Assembly: GCA_003216725.1 (NCBI GenBank)
Contig: QCIL01000014.1
Location: 1 to 39,337 of the forward strand
Source: Prochlorococcus sp. AG-402-L18
GTDB taxonomy: Bacteria > Cyanobacteriota > Cyanobacteriia > PCC-6307 > Cyanobiaceae
Length of the DNA stretch: 39,337 nucleotides
Direction of reading: 5' to 3'
Shown: one piece after another, positions 9,796-18,240 of the stretch
Position numbering within the stretch: position 1 is the first letter of the stretch
Layout: every line of letters starts with the position of its first letter
Translations under genes and position numbers: made by a program
The notes under the pieces: generated by a model
Seen by the model: only the letters and a program-made list of their open reading frames with translations
Told to the model about the DNA's origin: nothing
Databases searched by the model: none

Positions 9796-10353
9796 CTATA
9801 TTAGGAAGTTAAATGATTTAATTACATTACTAAACATTCCTTCAATTTTATTCCATCTTTCTTCATTTGTTCCTACAGCAAAAGTATAAAGTGTTCCTCT
9901 ATCAATTACTACAGTTGCAAGTTCATGTCTGGCCTGTGCATTTAGATTTAATTCATATTCTAAATCATAGAAAATATGATTCGATGCCTTCCTCTCGCTA
10001 GCATTAATCAGTTTTACCTCTCTACCTGAACCTTCAGGAGCTATGACTTTATCAATTAATGTTTGACCTACTTCACTTGGACTTCCCAATTGCTCTAATT
10101 GAACTTCTTTATTTACATCAGAAATTACTAAACTTAATGTCTCATTACTATTGATTAAATCATGATAAATAATTTCAGGTCCTCCATCTACTTTTACTCT
10201 GGTCCATCCTGTTGGATATAAAAATGCATATCTTCCATCGGGGCTTTGATAAGCTTCTAATCCTGCATTAACACCTCCACTACAAGCGCTAAGTGTTAAA
10301 CATAAAACAATCAAAAATAAATATTTGAAAGGGTTAAATTTAATATTTTTCAA
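9796..10353 (-). CDS. psbP: PsbP-family photosystem II lipoprotein (CyanoP)
   Basis: A 185-residue lipoprotein. The signal peptide ends in a lipobox L-S-A-C with the lipid-bearing cysteine at residue 24, as is typical for CyanoP. The mature part carries PsbP-fold features: Y-Q-S-P-D-G-R-Y-A-F-L-Y-P-x-G-W, then a central beta region, then a C-terminal N-E-E-R-W-N-K-I-E-G-M-F helix. CyanoP sits on the lumen side of the thylakoid and assists photosystem II assembly; it is not the strong oxygen-evolution factor that PsbP is in plants. The only usable start is TTG at 10353: a stop lies a few codons upstream and no ATG or GTG lies between. A GGA about a dozen bases before it could serve ribosome binding. 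It is divergent from recR across about 100 bases. Confidence 0.9.
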   Translation of the reverse strand: MKNIKFNPFKYLFLIVLCLTLSACSGGVNAGLEAYQSPDGRYAFLYPTGWTRVKVDGGPEIIYHDLINSNETLSLVISDVNKEVQLEQLGSPSEVGQTLIDKVIAPEGSGREVKLINASERKASNHIFYDLEYELNLNAQARHELATVVIDRGTLYTFAVGTNEERWNKIEGMFSNVIKSFNFLI

Positions 10354-10456
10354 TTTGTTTAAAATTCCTAACTAAAAACATAATAAGACATTAAAAGCAA
10401 ACAATTATGGCAATTCAGAATTTTGCGTCTAAATTATTGCTAGAAATAGTTTAATT

Positions 10457-11056
10457 TTGATTACTTACACCAAACCGCTTTCAAAATTAATTGGTCATTT
10501 TGAGAAATTCCCAGGGATTGGTCCAAGAACAGCTCAACGATTAGCCCTATTTATTCTAAAACAACCTGAAAGTACAATAAGGGATTTTTCAAAGGCTCTG
10601 TTAGAAGCTCATAGTAATGTTGGGCGTTGTAAAAAATGCTTCAATTTGACTTCAGAAGACGAATGTGAAATTTGTAGAAATACTGGAAGAAACCAAAAAC
10701 TAATCTGTGTTGTAGCAGAAACCAAAGATTTGCTTGCTTTAGAACGCGCCAGAGAATTTAAAGGTGTTTACCATGTTATTGGTGGTTTAATATCTCCAAT
10801 GGATTCTGTTGGCCCTGAACTCTTAGAAATAAGAAGCTTAGTAGAACGAGTTGGTAAATCTGAAATAGATGAGATTATATTGGCATTGACTCCAAGTGTT
10901 GAGGGAGACACAACAAGTCTTTACATTGGGAAATTGTTAGCCCCTTTTACTAAAGTTACGAGGATTGCTTATGGTCTCCCAATGGGCAGTGAACTTGAAT
11001 ATGTAGATGAAGTTACACTTGCAAGGGCATTAGAAGGAAGAACAAAACTAAACTAG
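10457..11056 (+). CDS. recR: RecR, recombination mediator
   Basis: A 199-residue protein of full family length. It has the N-terminal helix-hairpin-helix ([11 protein letters not shown]), a four-cysteine zinc finger at C58, C61, C70 and C73, a Toprim domain starting C-V-V-A-E-T-K-D, and the Walker-like C-terminal part. With RecO and RecF it loads RecA onto single-stranded gaps. The start is TTG at 10457; translation from it gives the standard N-terminus M-I-T-Y-T-K-P-L, and no better start exists upstream. lipA follows three bases after the stop, so the two are co-transcribed although their functions are unrelated. Confidence 0.96.
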   Translation: MITYTKPLSKLIGHFEKFPGIGPRTAQRLALFILKQPESTIRDFSKALLEAHSNVGRCKKCFNLTSEDECEICRNTGRNQKLICVVAETKDLLALERAREFKGVYHVIGGLISPMDSVGPELLEIRSLVERVGKSEIDEIILALTPSVEGDTTSLYIGKLLAPFTKVTRIAYGLPMGSELEYVDEVTLARALEGRTKLN

Positions 11057-11059
11057 ATA

Positions 11060-11959
11060 ATGAGACAAAATAATCAAACCAATCAAGAAAAAATCTTAAG
11101 GCTTCCTTCTTGGATAAAATTTCCTATTAGTAAAGCTTCAGAGTTCGCAAAAATACAAACACTCATCAAAAAATCAAATATTCATACGATTTGTGAAGAA
11201 GCAAGATGTCCAAATAGAGCAGAATGTTATGCCTCAGGCACAGCTACTTTTTTACTAGGTGGATCTATATGTTCTCGTTCTTGTGGGTTCTGTCAGGTAA
11301 ATAAAGGAAGGCCTAGTTCTATAAATAAAGATGAATGTATTCAAGTCGCTGAAGCAGTAAAAGTACTAAATTTGAAATACGTTGTTTTAACATCTGTAGC
11401 TAGAGATGATCTTCCTGATCATGGAGCAAATCTATTCATATCTACTATTAATGAGATTAGAAAAATTGATTCAACCATAAAAATAGAGGTTTTGACTCCT
11501 GATTTATGGGGAGGGGGTAATAATTTTAATGAAACTAATAATCTTCAGACCGAAAGATTGAAAATGATCTTAGAAAAAGATCCAATTTGCTTTAATCACA
11601 ATCTTGAAACTGTTGAAAGACTGCAAAAAGAAGTTAGGAGAGGAGCAAATTATAAAAAATCACTAAGTTTGCTAAAGAAGTCAAAAGATATTGCTTCTCA
11701 TATTCAAACTAAATCAGGCATTATGCTAGGTCTTGGGGAAACATTGGGTGAAATAAAACAAACAATTTATGATCTTAAAAAAATAGATTGTGATCAAATA
11801 ACAATCGGTCAATATTTAAGACCTTCATTAAATCATTTGCCAGTAAAGAAATATTGGAATCCATCAGAGTTTGAATATTTATATCGCTTTTCTAAGGAAT
11901 TAGGATTCAAGAAAGTATCTTCTGGCCCCTTAGTTAGAAGTAGTTATCATGCTGGTTAA
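11060..11959 (+). CDS. lipA: Lipoyl synthase LipA
   Basis: A 299-residue radical-SAM enzyme that inserts two sulfurs into protein-bound octanoyl groups to make lipoate for 2-oxoacid dehydrogenases and glycine cleavage. Both iron-sulfur clusters are accounted for: the auxiliary one by C45, C50 and C56 (C-E-E-A-R-C-P-N-R-x-E-C), the radical-SAM one by C71, C75 and C78 (C-x3-C-x2-C). The C-terminal R-S-S-Y-H-A motif supplies the serine ligand of the auxiliary cluster. It is second in the recR-lipA pair. Its stop overlaps by four bases the stop of the convergent gene on the other strand, leaving no room for a separate terminator. Confidence 0.96.
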   Translation: MRQNNQTNQEKILRLPSWIKFPISKASEFAKIQTLIKKSNIHTICEEARCPNRAECYASGTATFLLGGSICSRSCGFCQVNKGRPSSINKDECIQVAEAVKVLNLKYVVLTSVARDDLPDHGANLFISTINEIRKIDSTIKIEVLTPDLWGGGNNFNETNNLQTERLKMILEKDPICFNHNLETVERLQKEVRRGANYKKSLSLLKKSKDIASHIQTKSGIMLGLGETLGEIKQTIYDLKKIDCDQITIGQYLRPSLNHLPVKKYWNPSEFEYLYRFSKELGFKKVSSGPLVRSSYHAG

Positions 11960-12456
11960 CTTTTTTTAATTAAAGATAGTTTCTTTTCAAGTTTTTTCAG
12001 TATAGGAATAGATTCTCCTGTCATAAGTGTACCTGCACCTCCCCAAACCAACCTTAAAAAAAGATCCATTGGGCTTGAACCTACTTCTTTCACAATATTG
12101 AAGCCTATTAGCTTGAAGTATCTTACGAGTTTTTTACTATATCCTTCACTATCAAAAATAGCTAAAAGTCTTGCTTTGCAGCTTGATTTTTTTTCAATTG
12201 CCCAAGCCAAAGTTGTTGCCCATATTAATTCCGAAACAAAAGCGGGCGCTTTACTAAGGATTCTTAATGTATCAAGCTGAATACCTTGATTATTTAAATA
12301 AGTCCACCCTTTCATTTCTGCCCAAATCTTTATAATATTTCCTTTTTGTTCTGCTACAACGATTCTAAAAAAACATAATCCAAGAGTTTCTCTAACTTGA
12401 ATTTTAATTAATAGTCCAATTGAACTTGCTAATTTTTCTAATTCTTCAACTTTCAT
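11956..12456 (-). CDS. Conserved cyanobacterial protein, GNAT-like, function unknown
   Basis: A 166-residue soluble protein. I do not recognise a named family, but the second half resembles the end of a GNAT acetyltransferase: a strand (A-R-L-L-A-I-F-D), a helix (Y-S-K-K-L-V-R-Y-F-K-L-I-G-F), then a hydrophobic strand with L-R-L-V-W-G-G-A-G. The glycine-rich acetyl-CoA loop (R/Q-x-x-G-x-G/A) is not evident, so catalysis is doubtful. It is the last gene of the lysA-cdaA-uppS-bioB-trhO run, 13 bases after trhO. Its stop overlaps that of lipA on the other strand by four bases. Confidence 0.7.
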   Translation of the reverse strand: MKVEELEKLASSIGLLIKIQVRETLGLCFFRIVVAEQKGNIIKIWAEMKGWTYLNNQGIQLDTLRILSKAPAFVSELIWATTLAWAIEKKSSCKARLLAIFDSEGYSKKLVRYFKLIGFNIVKEVGSSPMDLFLRLVWGGAGTLMTGESIPILKKLEKKLSLIKKS

Positions 12457-12469
12457 GATTTTGGAAAAA

Positions 12470-13402
12470 TTAATCCTGATAGTTTTTTTGATTCACCACT
12501 TTTAATCTATCGATTTGTTTTTGTCTTTCTTCAAACCTTTTTCTATCATCATCGCTGAATTGATTTATGCAGAAATGACATTGAATACCCTCCCTATACT
12601 CCTTTCTTTTTTGATCTTGAATTGAAACTGGCATTCCACATGCATGACAAATGGAATAGGAACCTTTTTCTAATTTATGATCTAAAGCAACTCTTTTATC
12701 AAAAACAAAACATTCTCCTTCAAATAAATTTTTATCTTCTGATATGTCATCAAGGTATTGCAGGATTCCCCCTTGAAGGTGATAAATATTTTTATAGCCT
12801 TTTTTTTTCAGTAAACTTGTAGCTTTTTCACATCTAATACCTCCTGTACAAAACATGGCTATATTTGTAGATTCTTTGTTTTCTAATTGGGTATCTAAAT
12901 GATCATCCACCCACTTTGGGAATTCACTAAAGTTTCTTGTATTTGGGTTTATAGAATTTTTAAATGATCCAATAGACACTTCATAATGATTCCTGGTATC
13001 AATTACTATTGTATTTTGGTTTTGTATTAACTTATTCCAATTAGCTGAGTCTAAATAAGTTCCACTATCTTTTAGAGGATTAATTTCTGAGACACCCATA
13101 GTAACAATTTCTCTCTTGATTTTTATTTTTAATTTTTTGAAGACTTTCTTTTTTGAAAAGTTTACTTTTATATTCAAATTTCTATTTTCTGTATATTTTG
13201 TAAGTAAGTTGATAACAATTTTAATTACATTTTTCTCAGCACAAATAGTCCCATTAATACCCTCACTTGCAAAAATTAATAAACCTGAAAGATCGTTTTT
13301 ATTTTCGATTTCTAATAGTTTATTTTTGAGATCAAGAATTAAGTTTTCTTGAAATGGAAAGAAAGAATAAAGAGAAACTACTTTATAATTTTTGCCTTTC
13401 AT
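12470..13402 (-). CDS. trhO: tRNA uridine(34) hydroxylase, rhodanese-domain protein
   Basis: A 310-residue protein of the UPF0176/YceA family, which makes 5-hydroxyuridine at tRNA position 34. The N-terminal third is an acylphosphatase-like fold with S-E-G-I-N-G-T-I. The middle is a rhodanese domain (about 115-215) with the active-site loop M-F-C-T-G-G-I-R-C containing C185 and C191. The tail has a cysteine-rich segment: C-x-A-C-G-M-P-V-S, then C-H-F-C, probably a metal site. Its ATG overlaps the stop of bioB by four bases (ATGA), a translational-coupling arrangement. Confidence 0.9.
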   Translation of the reverse strand: MKGKNYKVVSLYSFFPFQENLILDLKNKLLEIENKNDLSGLLIFASEGINGTICAEKNVIKIVINLLTKYTENRNLNIKVNFSKKKVFKKLKIKIKREIVTMGVSEINPLKDSGTYLDSANWNKLIQNQNTIVIDTRNHYEVSIGSFKNSINPNTRNFSEFPKWVDDHLDTQLENKESTNIAMFCTGGIRCEKATSLLKKKGYKNIYHLQGGILQYLDDISEDKNLFEGECFVFDKRVALDHKLEKGSYSICHACGMPVSIQDQKRKEYREGIQCHFCINQFSDDDRKRFEERQKQIDRLKVVNQKNYQD

Positions 13403-14406
13403 AAAGAAGATAATGTTTTTTTACAAGTTTCAAACTCTTTATTGAATAAAACACCTACTTCTCTAAGTAATTCTCTATCTGATTGAAAAGAAGGGTTAGA
13501 AGTAGTAAGTAATTCATCTCCATAAAAAATAGAGTTTGCACCACATTGAAAACATAAAATTTGAGATTCCTTAGATAGGTTCTCTCTCCCCGCACTTAAT
13601 CTTATTTTGCTTTTTGGCATAAGAATTCTCGCAGTTGCTACCATTCTTATCATTTCTATTGAATCTACCTCTTTTTTATCTTCTAAACTCGTTCCTTCTA
13701 TAGCTACTAGAGAATTAATAGGAACACTTTCTGGATGTGGATTCATATTTGACAGAACTTCCAATAAAGATGCTCTATCGTCAATATTTTCTCCTAGCCC
13801 AATAATACCCCCACAGCATACATTGATCCCAGCCTTTCTTACTCTTTTAATAGTGTCTAATCTATCTTGATAAGTTCTAGTTGTAATAATATTTTTGTAA
13901 TATTCTGGGCTAGTATCAAGATTGTGGTTGTAAGCTGTTAAACCAGCATCTGCAAGTCTTGAGGCTTGTTCATCAGTCAGCATTCCTGCAGTAACACATG
14001 CTTCCATTCCCAAATCTCTCACACCCCTAACCATTTCCAACATTGAATTAAATGACTTGCCATCTCTAATTTCTCTCCATGCCCACCCCATACAAAATCT
14101 CTCGGCACCCTCTTTTTTTGCTGTTTGGGCTCTTTTTAAAACAGTCTCAACTTCAAATTGAGGATGACTTTTAATTTGGCTTGCACTATAAATCGATTGA
14201 CTACAATATGAACAATCTTCTTCACATCCACCAGTTTTTACACTATAAAGTGATGCTAATTGGACTTTGTACTTATTAAACTTCCTGTGAATGATTTGTG
14301 CGTTCCACATTAAATCAATTAACGGTGAATTTAAAATTTCTAAAATTTCTTCTCTAGACCAGTTAAATCTAATCTCATTAAATATTTGATTATCTGAATT
14401 TATCAT
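13399..14406 (-). CDS. bioB: Biotin synthase BioB
   Basis: A 335-residue radical-SAM enzyme that inserts sulfur into dethiobiotin. The SAM-cluster motif [12 protein letters not shown] contains C61, C65 and C68. Downstream are [15 protein letters not shown], the [2Fe-2S] region with I-R-L-S-A-G-R, and [11 protein letters not shown] near the end. Length and motif order are normal. It sits six bases after uppS and overlaps trhO by four, in the middle of the minus-strand run. No other biotin genes are nearby. Confidence 0.96.
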   Translation of the reverse strand: MINSDNQIFNEIRFNWSREEILEILNSPLIDLMWNAQIIHRKFNKYKVQLASLYSVKTGGCEEDCSYCSQSIYSASQIKSHPQFEVETVLKRAQTAKKEGAERFCMGWAWREIRDGKSFNSMLEMVRGVRDLGMEACVTAGMLTDEQASRLADAGLTAYNHNLDTSPEYYKNIITTRTYQDRLDTIKRVRKAGINVCCGGIIGLGENIDDRASLLEVLSNMNPHPESVPINSLVAIEGTSLEDKKEVDSIEMIRMVATARILMPKSKIRLSAGRENLSKESQILCFQCGANSIFYGDELLTTSNPSFQSDRELLREVGVLFNKEFETCKKTLSSL

Positions 14407-14412
14407 TTTTAT

Positions 14413-15216
14413 TTAAGAAGAGTAATATGAATCTTCGAGAGATTCATTTGATAATGATTTTATACCTCCAAAACGCCGATTTCTCGATTGGTAATCAATT
14501 ATTGCTTTTAAAAATTCAACCTCGTTGAAATCTGGCCAACATATATCTGTTATGTATATTTCAGAATAAGCTAATTGCCATAACAGAAAATTGCTAATCC
14601 TTTTTTCGCCACTTGTGCGGATAAGCAACTCAGGGTCTTTAGGTCCTTTAATTGATAATTCTGATTCAAACAATTCTTCATTTACTTCATTAGGTTCAAT
14701 TTCTCCTAGAAAAGATTTGAGGGCTAATTTTTTCGCCACTCTAACTATTTCTTGTCTACCTCCATAATTAATGCAAATATTTAATAAAAAATCCTTATTA
14801 TTTTTTGTAAGATTTTCTGAATTTTTTATTACTAATTGTAATTTATCTGGGAAAGGTGTTAGATCTCCAATAAAACTTATTTTGATTAAATTTTTGTGAA
14901 TTTGATCTATTTCCTTGGTGATAACCTTCTCAAATAAATTTAATAAGAAATCAACCTCTTTAGCAGGTCTTGACCAATTCTCAGTTGAAAAAGCATAAAC
15001 GGTTAAAGCTTTACAACCCAAGTTTTTGGATACTTTAATTATATCTTTTAATACATTCACACCTTTGTTATGTCCAAATGATCTCGGTAATCCTTTTTTC
15101 GTAGCCCATCTGCCATTCCCGTCCATAATTATTGCAACGTGTTCGGGTATTCGAAGTTTATCTATTTTATTAGATAACTTAATGGTCTCATTAGCAGATA
15201 TATTATCCAGTCTCAT
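14413..15216 (-). CDS. uppS: Undecaprenyl diphosphate synthase (cis-prenyltransferase)
   Basis: A 267-residue cis-prenyltransferase. It has the substrate-binding signature I-M-D-G-N-G-R-W-A with D32, the F-S-T-E-N-W-x-R-P loop, and the C-terminal R-T-S-G-E-x-R-I-S-N-F-L-L-W-Q motif followed by E-I-Y. It extends farnesyl diphosphate into the C55 carrier for peptidoglycan and surface polysaccharide. It begins three bases after the c-di-AMP synthase gene stop and is followed at six bases by bioB. Co-location with lysA and cdaA makes sense as cell-wall supply. Confidence 0.95.
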   Translation of the reverse strand: MRLDNISANETIKLSNKIDKLRIPEHVAIIMDGNGRWATKKGLPRSFGHNKGVNVLKDIIKVSKNLGCKALTVYAFSTENWSRPAKEVDFLLNLFEKVITKEIDQIHKNLIKISFIGDLTPFPDKLQLVIKNSENLTKNNKDFLLNICINYGGRQEIVRVAKKLALKSFLGEIEPNEVNEELFESELSIKGPKDPELLIRTSGEKRISNFLLWQLAYSEIYITDICWPDFNEVEFLKAIIDYQSRNRRFGGIKSLSNESLEDSYYSS

Positions 15217-15219
15217 AGG

Positions 15220-16119
15220 TTAATCCTTGATTTTGTTAAGGCTTTCTTGTTTATCTGAATCATTTTCATTTGTAATATTATCATTTGGGTTTATCATTTG
15301 TGTCGAAGTGGTTTTAATTGTGGATAATTTTGAAGTGTTAGATGAGTTTTGATTACCTACCAATTTTAAAAGAAGTTCTTGCAATCTACTGCTTGTTATA
15401 GGTCTTTCAAGTTTTCCTTGATTTGCTAGTGATAAAGTACCGGTTTCTTCTGAAACTACAATACAAATGCACCTATCAAATCTTTCAGTAATACCCAGTG
15501 CAGCGAGGTGCCTTGTCCCGTATCTACTAATCCCCTGTCTAGAAAGAGGTAAAATTACACCAGCAGAAATTATTTTGTTACCTTTTACTAAAACCGCACC
15601 ATCATGTAAGGGAGTGTCAGTAGCAAATAAATTGATTAAAAGATCTGTGGATAATTTTGCTTCAATATTTATACCTGAATAAAGAAAGTCTTCAGGTCTT
15701 AAATCACTTCCTAAATCAACGACGATTAAAGCCCCTTTCCTGTTTTGGGAGAGTTTACCAGAAGCTTCTACTAACTGATTAACAGTAGTTGATCTTGCCC
15801 TAAACTCTTTTGGAGGATTACCTAATAACACAGCTAACCTACCAGTTCCTAATAACTCCATCAACCTTCTGAGTTCGCCTTGCCAGAGGATAGCCAAAGA
15901 TAAGGAACAAGCAAGAACTAAAGCATCAATTAATTTTGAAGTTAATGGAAGATATGCATATCTTTGTAGAAACCATGCGAATGATACTAAAAATAGATAA
16001 CCCCTTAAAAGCCATAATGTTCTTTGTTCTTTAACTCTTGAAAATAAAAGAAGCCCAAATCCAGTAGCAAATAAAACGTCTAATAGAAATTTTAAATTTA
16101 TAAACCCCCAGAAATTCAC
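15220..16119 (-). CDS. cdaA: Membrane diadenylate cyclase (c-di-AMP synthase)
   Basis: A 299-residue CdaA/DacA-type protein: an N-terminal membrane region with three hydrophobic segments (about 8-27, 37-55 and 60-80), a DisA_N diadenylate cyclase domain (about 95-255), and a polar Ser/Thr/Asn-rich tail. Catalytic motif D-G-A is at 173-175. The second motif reads G-T-R-H-L-A-A (203-205 = RHL) where DisA and Firmicute CdaA have R-H-R. c-di-AMP in cyanobacteria is tied to osmotic control and night survival. The start is GTG at 16119, since no in-frame ATG is available; a five-codon ORF (ATG at 16133) ends over this GTG. uppS follows three bases later. No CdaR regulator gene is adjacent, unlike in Firmicutes. 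Confidence 0.9.
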   Translation of the reverse strand: MNFWGFINLKFLLDVLFATGFGLLLFSRVKEQRTLWLLRGYLFLVSFAWFLQRYAYLPLTSKLIDALVLACSLSLAILWQGELRRLMELLGTGRLAVLLGNPPKEFRARSTTVNQLVEASGKLSQNRKGALIVVDLGSDLRPEDFLYSGINIEAKLSTDLLINLFATDTPLHDGAVLVKGNKIISAGVILPLSRQGISRYGTRHLAALGITERFDRCICIVVSEETGTLSLANQGKLERPITSSRLQELLLKLVGNQNSSNTSKLSTIKTTSTQMINPNDNITNENDSDKQESLNKIKD

Positions 16120-16153
16120 ATTAAAAAAAACATTTTCTCAAATGTACCTAACT

Positions 16154-17527
16154 TTACTTGATAAAGCGATCAGGTAATACATCATATTTTAAAAGATCAA
16201 GTGGTGTCTCCCTTTTTTGGATGATTTCTGCTTCTCCATTATTCACTAATACAGTTGCAGGCTTAGGAATTCTATTATAGTTAGAGCTCATAGAATAATT
16301 ATATGCTCCTGTCCCGAAAACACAAATCAAGTCTCCTGTTTTACATTGTCCTAATTCAAGTTCTTTGAATAAAACGTCTCCAGATTCACAATGCTTTCCA
16401 GCAACTGTATATTTGGCTTTAAATTTCTCATCTAGATTTAAGGGATTATTAACTAAACAAGCAGAATAATTTGACTGGTAAGTGATCGGTCTAGGATTAT
16501 CACTCATTCCTCCATCAACAGATATATAAGTCCTTATTCCTGGAATCTCCTTAAAAGAGCCAATTTTGTAAATAGTTACTCCTGCAGTTGAAACGATTGA
16601 TCGACCAGGTTCACACATTAGAGTTGGTAATTTTAGGTTATTTTTTTCGCAGGCTTTAATAACTGATATAGAAACGGTTTTAATCCACTCTTCTATGGAA
16701 GGAGGATCATCTTGTTCAGTATATTTGATACCTAATCCACCTCCGACATTTAATTCTTTAATGTTATGGCCAAAACTTTTAGCTTCTAAAATTTTATTTA
16801 CCATTATTTCCCCAAGATCTTTATGAGGATCTAATTCAAAAATTTGCGAACCAATATGTGCATGTAATCCAATTAATTTTAAATGTTTAGTTTTGTTTAT
16901 AAATTTAAAAAGATTTTTTAAACTCTCTATTCCGAAACCAAACTTGCTATCGAAGGAACCTGTTCTTATATATTCGTGAGTATGACACTCAATACCTGGC
17001 GTGAACCTAATCATAATGTCTAAATCGCAGTTGAAAGATTTTGATATTTCTTCCAATCTTTTTAAATCATGATTATTATCAACAATTACTTTGATTTTGT
17101 TTTTAACTGCGAATTCAATTTCTTTATCTGATTTATTATTGCCGTGAAAGACAATCATTTCATTTGGTACCCCGCCCTTTAAAGCCGTTAATAGTTCTCC
17201 TTCAGAGACTGCATCAAGTCCAAATCCCTCTGATGCTATTAAATTACTCATAAATATTGAACTGTTTGCTTTAGATGCGTATATCGGTAGAGATTTGCCA
17301 GGATAATGTTTTTCTAGCGCTTTTTTGTAAGCTCTACATGAATTTCGCAGAGTAGATTCGTCCAATATATAGAGTGGTGAATCATATCTCTTTATTAAAT
17401 CATCTATAAAACAACCACCAATAGATAGTTTCCCATTAATTTCTACTTTTGTTGTTATTGGTACAATATTTTTATTTGGACTATTTAAATCAATTTTATT
17501 TTCAAGGAATGAGATTTTTTCTTTCAT
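16154..17527 (-). CDS. lysA: Diaminopimelate decarboxylase
   Basis: A 457-residue fold-type III PLP decarboxylase that makes lysine from meso-diaminopimelate. The PLP lysine is K86 in I-Y-A-S-K-A-N. Further motifs are H-A-H-I-G-S-Q, the glycine loop N-V-G-G-G-L-G-I-K-Y, C-E-P-G-R-S-I, and the substrate-side C-E-S-G-D-V-L. The first 25 residues are a non-conserved extension. It is the first gene of the minus-strand six-gene run; the gap to cdaA is 34 bases, the longest inside the run. The upstream 97 bases separate it from the divergent rimI-like gene and must hold both promoters. Confidence 0.95.
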   Translation of the reverse strand: MKEKISFLENKIDLNSPNKNIVPITTKVEINGKLSIGGCFIDDLIKRYDSPLYILDESTLRNSCRAYKKALEKHYPGKSLPIYASKANSSIFMSNLIASEGFGLDAVSEGELLTALKGGVPNEMIVFHGNNKSDKEIEFAVKNKIKVIVDNNHDLKRLEEISKSFNCDLDIMIRFTPGIECHTHEYIRTGSFDSKFGFGIESLKNLFKFINKTKHLKLIGLHAHIGSQIFELDPHKDLGEIMVNKILEAKSFGHNIKELNVGGGLGIKYTEQDDPPSIEEWIKTVSISVIKACEKNNLKLPTLMCEPGRSIVSTAGVTIYKIGSFKEIPGIRTYISVDGGMSDNPRPITYQSNYSACLVNNPLNLDEKFKAKYTVAGKHCESGDVLFKELELGQCKTGDLICVFGTGAYNYSMSSNYNRIPKPATVLVNNGEAEIIQKRETPLDLLKYDVLPDRFIK

Positions 17528-17624
17528 AAGATGAATTTTCTTATTAATTATTCTACTACTTTCATATCATTTTAAAGTAAGGTGAAGATTTTATAGCTTC
17601 TAGTAGATATTTAAAATTACTGCG

Positions 17625-18056
17625 ATGTTAAAAGTTAAAGAATTATTTAAAAAAGATATTGAATTATGTTTTGAATTTGACTTAAATTCAGTTTCTTTAT
17701 GGAGCAAAAAACAGTGGCTTGGTGAGTTTAATAAGCAGGGATCAAAGATATTTGCATTATTTTTATCCAAAAAAATAATTGGAGTTTGTGTAGTTCAAAT
17801 AGTTGTAGATGAAGCTCAATTAAATTATTTATCGATAAATCGAAGATTTCGAAGGAAAGGTTATGGAACTTACTTAATAAGCCACTTAATTAAGACATGT
17901 GAGGTGCAAAATTTAAAAAAATTATCTTTAGAGGTATCGGAGATTAATTATGCAGCTAATAAACTATATGATAATTTTAATTTTCTAACAGTAGGCAGAA
18001 GGATAGACTATTACAAAGATGGTTCCAATGCCTTTTTAAAGGAAAAATTTTTATAA
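17625..18056 (+). CDS. rimI: GNAT N-acetyltransferase, RimI-like
   Basis: A 143-residue GNAT-fold protein. Acetyl-CoA-binding motif A is R-R-F-R-R-K-G-Y-G-T (residues 73-82; R77, G79 and G81 are the pyrophosphate-contacting positions), preceded by the strand N-Y-L-S-I. Motif B is N-Y-A-A-N-K-L-Y-D-N-F-N-F, typical of RimI, which acetylates the N-terminus of ribosomal protein S18 or other proteins. Members of this family are hard to separate by sequence, so RimI is the best guess. It stands alone on the plus strand, divergent from lysA, and is separated from clpC by 184 bases. Confidence 0.85.
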   Translation: MLKVKELFKKDIELCFEFDLNSVSLWSKKQWLGEFNKQGSKIFALFLSKKIIGVCVVQIVVDEAQLNYLSINRRFRRKGYGTYLISHLIKTCEVQNLKKLSLEVSEINYAANKLYDNFNFLTVGRRIDYYKDGSNAFLKEKFL

Positions 18057-18197
18057 AGAAAAAAAATTTCATTAATTGTGCGGATTACCATAATCCTTGA
18101 AATCACTTCAATAAGAAGCTATATCATCAATGAGACAAAATTTTGATTAAAAATATTTAATTTTAGTTATTCATAAAAGCTCATTCTGAACACAAAA

Positions 18198-18226
18198 TTG
18201 ACTTAATACTGGTAGGTTAATAGTAG
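18198..18226 (+). promoter_or_regulatory. Possible sigma-70-type promoter of clpC
   Basis: A TTGACT box (18198-18203) lies 17 bases before TAGTAG (18221-18226), about 15 bases ahead of the clpC ATG. The -35 is good and the -10 is only moderate, and the implied leader would be very short. The sequence is AT-rich enough that chance matches are common. Confidence 0.25.
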
Positions 18227-18240
18227 AAAGCTTAAATCTA

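Noticed and set aside
13116..13352. Plus-strand open frame inside trhO, and similar ones at 12098-12280, 12622-12822, 13607-13870, 15026-15223 and 15467-15682
   Set aside because: All lie opposite well-recognised genes, with Phe/Leu-rich translations and no motif or ribosome site.
16116..16133. Five-codon ORF (M-F-F-L-M) whose stop overlaps the GTG start of cdaA
   Set aside because: It is similar in form to the prs case, but it is a single unit made largely from an A-run, with only a weak GAGA ahead of it. Chance is a sufficient explanation.
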